DNA of 64,000 nt from positions 27,374,001-27,438,000 of the forward strand of contig OX463824.1 in assembly GCA_949825045.1 (NCBI GenBank), in the 5' to 3' direction. Positions 31,555 through 40,758 of this stretch are shown here, in pieces. The stretch's first letter is position 1, and every line of letters begins with the position of its first letter. The position numbers were made by a program, and so were the translations under genes. The notes beneath the pieces are model-generated. The model had not been told where the DNA came from. It made no database searches and saw only the letters and a list, made by a program, of their open reading frames with translations. This DNA comes from Argyresthia goedartella (Eukaryota > Arthropoda > Insecta > Lepidoptera > Argyresthiidae).

Positions 31555-32775
31555 AGCTTTTGAAAAAAATTGACATACTAACTGTTGCTAGTCAATTTAT
31601 TATATTTGTATCAATAATTTGCTAGTCATATTTATGGAATATGAAAATATACATTACATAATAAAAGACATTTACAAAGGCAAACGAAAGATAAAAAGGA
31701 TAAATTTGATAGCTGTGACAGGCAGGCCTTATTGCAGAAATACAAGTAAATAGTATAAAATAAGTGTTTCTACTAAACTACTAAATATATTATGTATTAA
31801 AGTACCGTATATAAATAAGATATTATAAAAAACCAATATACTACTAATTAAATCCTTAAGTTTACGCAAGAAATTAGCGATAGCTTTAAAGTTAAGTGTG
31901 CCGGTCGACTATGTTAGTCATATTTTCACGTAATATTAATATAAGTTGACGACCGTCACAGATAAGGTATATTTATATTCATCACGCACTATGTCTTATG
32001 CACGTCATTAATAACATGTACCAACCTAGTATATAAGCTAAGATTCCCTATAATAAATTAGTCTAGTATTTGCGCGTATCTCATGCCTTTTACTTTACTC
32101 CCAAAGATGTCGCTCTCCTCATAATTGCCTCTGGCAAATTAAGTAATCATCACAGACTTGATGCGCCCCGGCTTAGACTCGCGAAAGATAGCAATTCTTT
32201 CAATGGTCAGTGCTTTCTCTACTACAACATTACCTATATACTACGATTTAAAAGCATGTTAAAGCAAGTTTGTCTTAAAAGGGATGTTACAATGTACAAG
32301 ATTACTCAAATGACGGGACTGTATGGGGATAAAATATCTCAATTGATTACCTATTGTATAATAATTTTTTCCTGTTTATTATTCAACTAATTATAAACCA
32401 TTTTTAAAAGAGATCTACAAATCAACCTGTAGGAGTACCTTCGCCCTTCCACTCCCAAAGTAGTTCAATGTAGAGAAGAGGCAAATAATGACGTTTGCTA
32501 AGTACATATATGTACAGATATAGTGAATAATCCTTTCCTATCGGCAAAACTCGGAACAACGATAACACCCGAATGGTGCCGATGTGTCTATGAATTACTG
32601 TATTATTAAATTACGAGTAGGTATCAAATAAATCGCATACTTTATTTATCAATGTCAATGGGTACTGATTGCGAGTGAACTAGTAAGACAAAAACGAACA
32701 TTTCCGAGAAAATACGAAAGGAAAGGATTATTCACTAAATATCTACAGTAATAAAGATATTTAAACTTTGACTTT
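31555..32775 (+). pseudogene. Decayed CR1-like LINE copy
   Basis: Begins with text readable as K-I-D-I-L-T-V-A-S-Q-F at about 31,572. Later LDAPRLRLAKDSNSFNGQC is read in frame to a stop at 32,390, matching the C-terminus of the copies at 21,160 and 38,757. The 3' end is followed by the tail TTTGACTTTGACTTTG at 32,763-32,778. Extra AT-rich sequence interrupts it at about 31,620-31,850. Confidence 0.6.
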
Positions 32776-32778
32776 GAC

Positions 32779-33172
32779 TTTGTACATGGTGAACACCGGA
32801 TTCGACGCACTACACTTTTTTCATTCATTATTCATATTCATGAATTACAAATATAAAAATTGTACGATGTTGTGGAATGAATACCTTTGCCTGTGTGCGT
32901 GAAATAATCAACCATAGAATTCGACAATTCCTGGAATTTCGAATGTTTTTGCAATGCATTCATGTCCAACTCAAATTAATCAAAGGCGCAATCTCTACGG
33001 CTCGGATGCACCAAAGCCTACTCATAATGTAAGCGACACTCAAAGTTATGTTGTCACCTCCGATTGTCACTTTTGCTCGGGAGAAAGCGCCAATATCACC
33101 AATATGACGTTAGCTGCCTTCTAACGCATTAAATAAGATTAGAAAATAAAGTGAATTATTTATATACACATA
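32779..33172. other. Unassigned AT-rich stretch
   Basis: No gene seen. A short ATTCAT run lies at 32,821-32,845, like the tail of the intact CR1-like LINE, but with no LINE body next to it. Confidence 0.35.
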
Positions 33173-33431
33173 GCGCCACGCCTTTTCCCATACGGGGGGG
33201 CCGAGGCACAATTGTGCTTGTTATTCAATACTCCATTTTGCGTGACAGGGGGCTAGCCCATCGCCGCAGCTTTGGAGTAATGAAGGTTTCCTCATGATGT
33301 TTTTCATGACCGTTAGAACGCCCGTATAATGTACTTAAGATAAATTAATTGTCTCAGTGTTACACGGTCAGGAATCGAACCTGCATCTCCTGTGTGAGAA
33401 GCAAGCGTGAAACCCATCAGACCACGGAGCT
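33173..33431 (-). mobile_element. tRNA-derived SINE (family B), near-complete copy
   Basis: Minus-strand reading: tRNA-like head AGCTCCGTGGTCTGATGGGT with B box GGTTCGATTCC (rc at about 33,369-33,379), body 'cggcgatgggctagccc', 3' end 'gtatgggaaaaggcgtggcgct'. Five further copies or fragments in the window share this order. Confidence 0.85.
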
Positions 33432-33433
33432 AT

Positions 33434-33627
33434 TTCAGTTATTTAATACTCCATTTTGCGTGACAGGGGGCTAGCCTATTGCCGCAGCTATGGCGATCGA
33501 AGGTTTCCTCACGATTTTCTCCATCACCGTTAAAACGACTGAATATTGTACTTATTATAAATTACTTATGTCATTGCTACATGGTCTGCACTGGATTCGA
33601 GCACGTATCTCCCGCGTGAGCGGCGAA
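33434..33627 (-). mobile_element. tRNA-derived SINE (family B), second copy in tandem
   Basis: Starts within the body ('caatactccattttgcgtgacag' type text) and extends to a degenerate tRNA-like head near 33,590-33,627. It lies head-to-tail with the previous copy, and the 3' end of this copy is missing. Confidence 0.75.
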
Positions 33628-33778
33628 CATAACATAACATAACATAAATTAACATAACATAACATAACATGACATGACATGACATGACATGACATGACAT
33701 GACATGACATGACATAACATGACATAAAATAACAACATAACTTAACATAACATAACATAACATAACATAACTTTACAT
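33628..33778 (-). repeat. Pentanucleotide array (TATGT)n / (CATGT)n forming a SINE tail
   Basis: 150 bases of ACATA and ACATG units (plus-strand view). It directly continues the 3' end of the SINE copy at 33,779-34,064; the 59,008 copy also ends TATGTTATGTTA. So the array is an expanded SINE tail. The open frames across it are repeat artefacts. Confidence 0.85.
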
Positions 33779-34064
33779 AGCGTCACGCTTTTTCCCATAC
33801 GGGGTGGCAGAGGCACAATAGTGCCCACTTTGAGCCAGTTACCCAATACTCCGTTTTGCGTGACAGGGAGTTAGCCCATCGCCGCAGCTATGGAGTAATA
33901 TAGATTTCCTCACGATATTTTCCATCACCGTTAGAACGTCCTTATACCTATCCGTCGGTATATGACTTAAGATAAATTAATTATCTCATTGGTACATGGT
34001 CAGGAATCGAACCTGCATCTCCTGTGCGAGAAGCAAGCGTGAAACCCATTAGACCACGGAGCTC
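33779..34064 (-). mobile_element. tRNA-derived SINE (family B), complete copy
   Basis: From the 3' end 'tagcgtcacgctttttcccatacgg' to the head 'agaccacggagct' at 34,052-34,064, with B box rc at about 34,003-34,013. A short duplicated piece of the head ('cacggagctc') follows to 34,108. Confidence 0.87.
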
Positions 34065-34108
34065 TGAGCGGTGAACGTGAAACTATTAGACCATTGCACG
34101 GAGCTCGC

Positions 34109-35300
34109 TAAATAAAATAAGTATATTTTGATCTCAACTGTATCCTATGAAATACTAACAACACGAAACTATAAAAAACTATCTGCCAAATTACGTGAGA
34201 ATAGAGAACATTCACACAATAGAGGACCTTCAACGAAATCCAATTTATGTATCGCTAATTATGTCGCTTACCAAACACACCTATCGCATACTGGGATCGC
34301 TGGAATCTGTTTTTTATCTGTTACCACGATAGTTAGCAATAGGTACCAGTTCTGCGATGGGTTTATATGGTGAGCGACAGAATTTGCGATGGATATTCGT
34401 ATTGATTTTTGGAGAAGGCTCTATAACTCTATCTCTATCTAGTCTGTATATACGGTATTTGGCAGATAATATAGCCAGCCATCTAAGAACCAAACTCATA
34501 AAATTATTTTTCTCAAACATGCAATGAATTGTCGTTATTACGTGCGTAATAACAGGCTTGGAATTATCACGTTTCGGGCCGCACAACTCGAGAGAACTGT
34601 TTCATACAAAATTGCAGGCCTAGGCCGGGAAGTATATTTTTTTAATTTTATACTCAAAGAAAAGACAACATCGGGCCAACGGGACTTACGATTATTAGTA
34701 TTTTTAAACTTGAATTTGTTTTTGAGAGGTGTATTCTTTTTATTTCATTGCATATGTTTGAGAAAAGCACTATACATTCCTCTGGCCGTTAAGGGCTTGC
34801 CAGCTTCGTATCACTATCGGTCTATGCCTATTCAGCCGGCAAGCCCTTCTTTCCCGGCGTCTGCAGTAATGTGCATCATTTAATAAAATTCATTTATATA
34901 TACATTTGCCATGGTTAAATGGAGTCGCACACCTAATTTCACAAGTTGCCTTTCTGTGACTCGTCAAAAGTTCCCCGAAATTTGAAAGCAAACACAGAAA
35001 ACAAATACATAGATATATGTGACATACGGAGCTATTGGAAATATATGTATATTAGCTGGCCCAGTTCTTGCATCTTTTATTCCGACCAGGATTTCTAATT
35101 ACAAGAAACTTCGGTCAGATTAAAGTTTCCTTGTCAAGCTGATATTCTTCAAACCCTAATTAGATCTTGATGAAACATAATTACGAATCATCGCAGTGAA
35201 GTCTAATAACCAATAAAAATTGCGTTCAAAACAGTCCACCCGTTTGAGAGCTACCCTGCCACAGACAAAGAAATAAATACAGACAAACAGACGCTAGAAA
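34109..35300. other. Unassigned stretch
   Basis: No supported gene. A hairpin with arms AAGGGCTTGCC / GGCAAGCCCTT lies at about 34,788-34,848. At 35,225-35,295 'cacagacaaagaaataaatacagacaaacagac' resembles the degenerate cagaca runs next to many lepidopteran repeats. Confidence 0.35.
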
Positions 35301-35306
35301 CTTATA

Positions 35307-35705
35307 ATAATAATAATAATCTTTATTTCCGAGGCTAGCAGCGTCCATAATAGCAAATACATCGAAATAAAAATAATTACATTAGATTTAAATTAAGTTA
35401 TATTAATAAAAATATGTCGTGAAGTTATAAAACATGAGATATCTCACAATGATTTTAGCTCACCAGCCCACGCAAATCATGGATGAAATAGATTCGACTA
35501 GAACCTGGGCAGGCCGTTACTTACGTCATAAACTGTAGACTCAATACTATTAGTCGTCAAATTATTCAAATTATGCCCTAAATTTGCCACCATAGCATCC
35601 ACGAGTCTGCGAACATTGTAGATGAGCTGCACCATCCCGCACGACGGAACAGAATACGGTATTTGGCAAGGTAGTCCAATAAATCTAGAAACGTGTCTCA
35701 AGCTG
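35307..35705 (-). pseudogene. LINE 3' end with C-terminal ORF fragment
   Basis: The minus strand reads LRHVSRFIGLPCQIPYS and then VQLIYNVRRLVDAMVA to a stop at 35,498, then a 3' UTR ending GAAATAAAG and a (ATT)n tail (rc 35,307-35,322). The family is unrecognised. The first 17 residues recur on the plus strand at 36,521-36,575, in inverted orientation. Confidence 0.55.
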
Positions 35706-35718
35706 AAATTATTTCAAC

Positions 35719-36134
35719 AAAAAACCGGTCAAGTGCGAGTCTAAATCGCGCACGAAGGGTTCCGTACCACCGTTCAATGGAAGCGATGGTGTGGAGTGAA
35801 TAGTTTGGATTTTACACAGCAAAATATTGTTTACAAAGTTATTGGTGCAGTTACTTTCACACTCCATGTACGTAACCAGGTGCATCCATAAGTTTGTATG
35901 TGGTATTGCAAGAATTGTTGTATGGGAGCCCCCTTAAATATTTCTTTTATCCTGTTTTTTAGTATTTGTTGTTATAGCGGCAACAGAAATACATAATCTG
36001 TGAAAATTTCAACTCTCTAGCTAGCTAGGTTCTTGAGATACAGCCTGGTGACACACGGACGGACGGACGGACGGACGGACAGCGAAGTCTTAGTAATAGG
36101 GTCCCGTTTGGAACCCTTCGGGTACGGAACCCTG
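35719..36134 (+). mobile_element. GGTACGGAACCCT-family element, copy 1
   Basis: Starts AAAAACCGGTCAAGTGCGAG and GGGTTCCGTACC, ends GGGTACGGAACCCT. Internal landmarks are 'tatgggagccccctta', 'gttatagcggcaacag', 'gagatacagcctggtgaca' and a (CGGA)n run. Six or more copies in this window share them. It has no ORF; GGTTCCGTACC near the start and GGTACGGAACC at the end are inverted, so a MITE-like origin is likely. I recall this sequence as very common in lepidopteran genomes. Confidence 0.85.
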
Positions 36135-36520
36135 AAAACGTTTGAAAATATCAGAATTGTATAGTTCCAGCAGTTAGTTGTATATAATAAAATAATTTTT
36201 GTGTAAAAAAGTCAGCATTTGACTGTGACGTCACATGCTAGTATTTCATAAACTCGTGAACCAAATCATCGTTTTGACAGTTCAAAAAAGTATCTATTTT
36301 GACTAGCAGTCAAATACATACAACCCTCTTTTGGGTCTGGGGTTAGAAAGTAAAATGCCTTTTCCATTAAGTATATGGTTGCAGAGGCTCAGTTTTGCCC
36401 ACGTATAAACATTTATAGGAATCATGAATTAATTTCATTTCGCTTTCATTTTCATGTACCTATATCATGTCGAATAGACCACGATATGAAAATATTAGAA
36501 TAAAATATTGAAATAGGTTC

Positions 36521-36575
36521 AGCTTGAGACACGTTTCTAGATTTATTGGACTACCTTGTCAAATACCGTATTATT
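36521..36575 (+). repeat. Inverted partner of the LINE fragment at 35,655-35,705
   Basis: 'agcttgagacacgtttctagatttattgg' and on is the reverse complement of 35,650-35,705. With the first copy it brackets the GGTACGGAACCCT element and about 390 bases of unassigned DNA. Confidence 0.75.
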
Positions 36576-36751
36576 AGTGACTTCCTTTGATGGAGTGCTT
36601 TAAAAGAAGTGCTATTTGGAGTTACTTCAAATTCGTATTTTTTGTTGAAAATGAATACTAAATATATTAAAAAAAGTTCAAAAGAGGTTCTTTTATGGTT
36701 TTAGGCCGCAAAATATTATTTATTGTGACAAAAATCAATTATTTGTTTAGC

Positions 36752-36838
36752 GTAACTGGGGGCTAGCCCTTCATCACATATATATTTACGAAGGTTTTCT
36801 CGCGATTTTTTCCATGACCGTTAATAAAGCCGACTTTT
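36752..36838 (-). mobile_element. SINE family B fragment
   Basis: 'gcgtaactgggggctagccc', then 'gaaggttttctcgcgattttttccatgaccgtta', matches the middle of the family. Both ends are missing. Confidence 0.65.
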
Positions 36839-37572
36839 CACTATGGGATATATTGTAATTTAAACACCATAGTGAACAGTGATCTTAAACATTAGCCGTG
36901 TTACCACAAAAAACATTAAACAGCGTTTAACCTCAAAACAAACGTCAAATCCCATACATTTTTATTTTTAAACAAGTATTGAACAGTGTTTTTTTTTTGT
37001 GGTAAGGCCCTAGGATTCCGGTTTGAAACAAATATTAAAGATTTATATATACGATTACAACACAAATCTCTAGCACCAGATATTCATATTCAACTTCGTT
37101 TTATTAGCACAACTGCATATTATTATTCAACCCAATTAAATTACTTTCGACGTTGCAATTAGCATCTCCGAATTAACATCCTCAACATTGCAATGTTCAG
37201 CGTAAATTAAATTGGACATCTACAACTGCATCCTTTGACTACAAAAGCAGTCCACAGCTACCGCATTTTCTAATCTCAAGCCAAAATTTCGTCCTCGGTA
37301 CAGTAAAACGCAAACGTGCGTTCGCCAAAATTACTTCCTGGATGAGTTTTAATTCTAAAGCCCTGTGTACGCGGCTGACCCACCAAAGCTTTTAATGTCG
37401 CGGTTTTAGCGGGTGAGCTTTTGCGGCATCTATGTACGGTCGTGGTCAATGTATGTGATGCTTTGTAATAAAATAGCAAGTTGCTAAATACTTGCAATCC
37501 CCGTGAAATATTGAAATTACAGCACCACAGCGGATGCGCTCGTAAATGCGCTCGTGAGCAAATCAGTCCTAA
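36839..37572. other. Unassigned stretch
   Basis: No supported gene. Minus-strand open text at 37,276-37,590 has no recognisable motif. SINE family A begins at its right edge. Confidence 0.35.
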
Positions 37573-37775
37573 ACGACCTCTGTGGCGCATTGGTTGTGGC
37601 TCTGCCTACCTTGTAAGAGGTCCCGGGTTCGATCCCCGGCGGGGGGTAAAGAAAAAAAACCCATGTCTTGGATGTTTATCCGTGTGTGACGTCGGTGTTT
37701 CTGGTTCCCACGACTCAGGGTATCCTAGTGTGGGGCCAGAAGCAATGAATGTGCCTTTATGAAAATGTTTATGTT
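37573..37775 (+). mobile_element. tRNA-derived SINE (family A), copy 3
   Basis: The head 'tggcgcattggttgtggctctgcc' is followed by the B box GGTTCGATCCC at about 37,626-37,636. The body 'cttggatgtttatccgtgtgtgacgtc' and 'gtgtggggccagaagcaatg' match copies 1 and 2. Confidence 0.88.
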
Positions 37776-37944
37776 TATTAATAATAATGTCAGGTTATTA
37801 TTTAATGCAGTATTATTTAGTGTGCAAAACCAAATGTTATCGTGAGTTTAACATGCTTGGGGAGACTAGTCCAGTCTGGTTTCTCACAAGTTATGTTCAT
37901 TACAGTTTTTTTTTTGTAATATTGTTATTTTGAGACATCTTATT

Positions 37945-38190
37945 GGCACTTATTGACCGAGCGAGCGAAGGTCCATTTCGACAAGATAGGAGGCCGATTT
38001 TGCTTTCGTCTGTCTCTATGTATGTCTGTCAGTTCCGGTCTAGGGCAACAGTTTTCAAGGGATCCTCACAAAACTTGGCACACGTGTTCCTTGAATTAAA
38101 CGATTTTTTAGTCGAGAGCTTTTCTCGATTTTCCCCTAGGGGGGGAGTTATGACGTCATTAATGTCTTAAATGGGATTTCTATTTTTTTT
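37945..38190 (+). repeat. GACCGAGCGAGCG-family repeat, longer copy
   Basis: Contains 'gaccgagcgagcgaagg' and 'tttcgacaagatagg', shared in reverse with 30-116. It continues with 'tctgtctctatgtatgtctgtcag', 'cctcacaaaacttggc' and 'ttccccta.ggggggag', text I associate with a common lepidopteran element. No ORF. Confidence 0.55.
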
Positions 38191-38756
38191 TTCTGAAACC
38201 TATCGTGTGGGGTGTTACTACTACTGCTATCAATTAGCGATAATAGCCGGGACCTACTCATGACTAAACGTATCATTACTATAAGTAAAACATATTCATA
38301 TATTATTATTTTCAATTCGGCAACATCATAAACTTCTTTGCGACCTAGCTGGCATTTATTTTACCCAGTTGAAAATATCTTATGGAATTTCACAAAATAT
38401 TCTCTGTTGTTTCCCAAAAATGCGCCGCCATAGAGCTAAGTAGTAAGAGAAACAATCTGCTTATGCCGAGTGTCAGAAAGGTTTAGTAAAATTTTAAAGG
38501 ATGGTATTCAGGGAAGCACTGCGATAGCGGTCATTGACCCGGCTGCTCCTGCGAATCGAATCATACATGGTAACCTTGGACGCGGTCGGTAATCATGGTA
38601 CCGATCGGCGACCGCTACCATGATAAGCTAAATGGCAGTCATTTTGAACGTTGCAGGTAATAAGTGAGTATCGCTAACCCAATCAAGAGCAAACAGTGGT
38701 AGACAGGAGCCGATGCTAGCAATTGCCATGCCAACCCTAAAATACCCTTATGAGAG
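38191..38756. other. Unassigned stretch
   Basis: No gene. A near-palindrome around 'ccatgat...atcatgg' lies at about 38,593-38,630. Confidence 0.35.
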
Positions 38757-39425
38757 TTTTTTAAAGAAATGACATACTGTACTGTAGCAATCGATTTATT
38801 TTCGAAAATATAATGTATGTACGCAAGAACCTTACAACATTTTCCAAACTTAACGATAGCTGTAATGTTAACCTAAGAAATGATCACAGTCTAGTTGCGC
38901 CCCGGTTTAGACTCGCGAAGGTAAGCAATTATTTCAAGGGTCAAATCAAATCAAATCAAATTTCTTTTTTACAGTAGATATTTACATATATAGCAAACGT
39001 CATTTTTTACCCCCTCCTACATTGGACCACTGTGGGTCAGTGCATTCTCTACTACAATAAGATACCTCTGGAGATTTCGAAATTGCCATTTGAGCAATTC
39101 AAAAAGCATGTTAAAGCGACTTTGTCGAACAATGGATATTACAATGTTCAAGATTATTTAAATGATGAGACTATATGGGGTAAATCTAGCTCAACACAGT
39201 CTTTGCTGTTAATAATGATTGATTCCTGCTTATTAACCATAATAATTAATATTCTAATATTTGTATTAGTTAAGCACAAGCAACTTTAAAAGAAATCTAA
39301 AAATCAATCTGTAGGAGTTTCTACGCCCTTCTTATCCCACAGTGGTGAAATGTAGAGAAGAGGCTAAGAATTACGTTTGCTAAGTAAATATAAATATCTG
39401 CAGTAATAAAAACATTTGACTTTGA
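38757..39425 (+). pseudogene. CR1-like LINE, 5'-truncated 3' end
   Basis: Reads E-F-F-K-E-M-T-Y-C-T-V-A at the start, NLTTFSKLNDSCNVNLR-type text, then GQCILYYNKIPLEISKLPFEQF and GYYNVQDYLNDETIWG to a stop near 39,287. It ends in the tail TTTGACTTTGAC at 39,414-39,427. An 80-90-base AT-rich segment at about 38,942-39,025 (AAATC repeats first) interrupts the frame. Same family as 21,160-23,955 and 31,555-32,775. Confidence 0.75.
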
Positions 39426-39427
39426 CT

Positions 39428-40385
39428 TCGATCCGTGGTGCAAAATATAAAGCAAGGCAAAGGCGATTGAATGACATATTCTGCCAAAATAGGGCATTGT
39501 TACCTTACCCATTGAAACTGAAATATCTATCCACGGTCTGCTCTTCGGGGAGTAGGTACAAGCCCTGCAAAATAAGCAACGCTAACAAAGTGACCATTTC
39601 GTCATGGCCTGTTGGAGTCTACCAGTGAAGTCGTGCTGATAGCCTCAGTCTGTTTTGTCTGCGTAAAGTCCTGTTCACGTCAATCACCGAATTGTAGACA
39701 ATTTATAGATAAAGTCATGGTCGAAAATACGGTCAAAGACGCATAGGAGTCATTTCAGTCAAGTCGAAAACCGGTCCTGGGCGTCCAGTAAATGTCTCTC
39801 GCTGTTCCCAAAATTTTGCTTGTCGCTGTGCCAGTTAAAACAGTAGTAGAGTCTCCGTCATGTGTCGTCTTTGTCACTACCTCCCGCGTCACCATATCAT
39901 TCAGTCTGGCATCTGTCGCCAAAATCAACAGGACGACCTTTCTAATGCCAGCGTCATGTGCCGGTTCCAGCTGCGGCTCCGGCTCGGCATCGACGTGTCG
40001 TCACAGTCGTCAGCCAGTCCGTCATGACGCTCGCAAAGTTAGGTTCGTTAACACCTGGAACAAAATAAACACACGTGTCTATTCCGATTAATTATATTTA
40101 TTTATTTAAAATAGGTTACATAATTACAGACTTACAGATTAACATGGAAACTAGCCAAATATTGCTTTATCTGTCACATATTTCAAATTTTCCTTATATT
40201 ATAGTTATTAGGTATTCAAAACTTACCGATGGAATTCTTGCCTTGACGCATTGCTTCTGCTGCCACCACCACCTCCATGCCCCCTTAACATGCCGCTATC
40301 ATGGCCTTTGACTCTGTGATAAAGTCCGCTCGTAAAATTGGGTAAGCAGGTAAACTCCTTCCTATATATATATTATACCGGAAGT
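39428..40385. other. Unassigned stretch
   Basis: No supported gene. The frame at 39,792-40,091 is Ser/Val-rich with no motif I know. The last 5 bases begin an inverted repeat shared with 44,722-44,798. Confidence 0.35.
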
Positions 40386-40434
40386 TAGTCAAAACCGCTT
40401 GATCAACTATCGACAGATAGTAAACCAGACCGAC
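40386..40434. repeat. Left arm of an inverted repeat flanking the LINE
   Basis: 'gtcaaaaccgcttgatcaactatcgacagatagtaaac' is close to the reverse complement of segments at 44,740-44,798 (TCAACTATCGACAGATAGTA identical; GTCAAAACCG at the outer end of both). About 4.3 kb lies between, including the whole LINE. Confidence 0.7.
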
Positions 40435-40489
40435 AGGGTTTAGAATTTACGTTTCTTTTGTTCTTACATGTCGACCTAACACAAAGACT

Positions 40490-40576
40490 ATTCGGGGGCT
40501 TCGCTGCGCTCGCCCCCTCTAGTCTTCACCTAAGCTACCGCAGCGTTTGCGCTGGTATTTCGTTTGCAATTTACCT
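40490..40576 (-). repeat. GGGGGCTTCG / GGTAGCTTAGGTGAAG repeat fragment
   Basis: The reverse complement shares 'tgcggtagcttaggtgaag' with 31,095-31,120 and carries a GGGGGCGAGCGCAGCGAAGC end. Short, no ORF. Confidence 0.5.
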
Positions 40577-40758
40577 ATTCATATTCATATTCATATTCAT
40601 TTATTTGCATATAACATGTACAATACACACTACAGGTGGAAAATGTATGTAGGGTACATGCACCCTGATAGGGTATAACAAATTTATCTACACATACACA
40701 TAACTTTTACATTGACCCGATCAGCTGTTCACAGGTTAAAGAGACTAAATTTATTTTC

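Noticed and set aside
33555..33763. Cys/Met/Tyr-rich open frames on the minus strand
   Set aside because: They are translations of the pentanucleotide array (TATGT/CATGT)n, not a protein.
33628..33778. CRISPR array or satellite
   Set aside because: Units are 5 bases with no spacers; it is a SINE tail microsatellite in an animal genome.
39792..40091. 99-codon Ser/Val-rich frame
   Set aside because: No motif, no splice structure and composition typical of chance translation.
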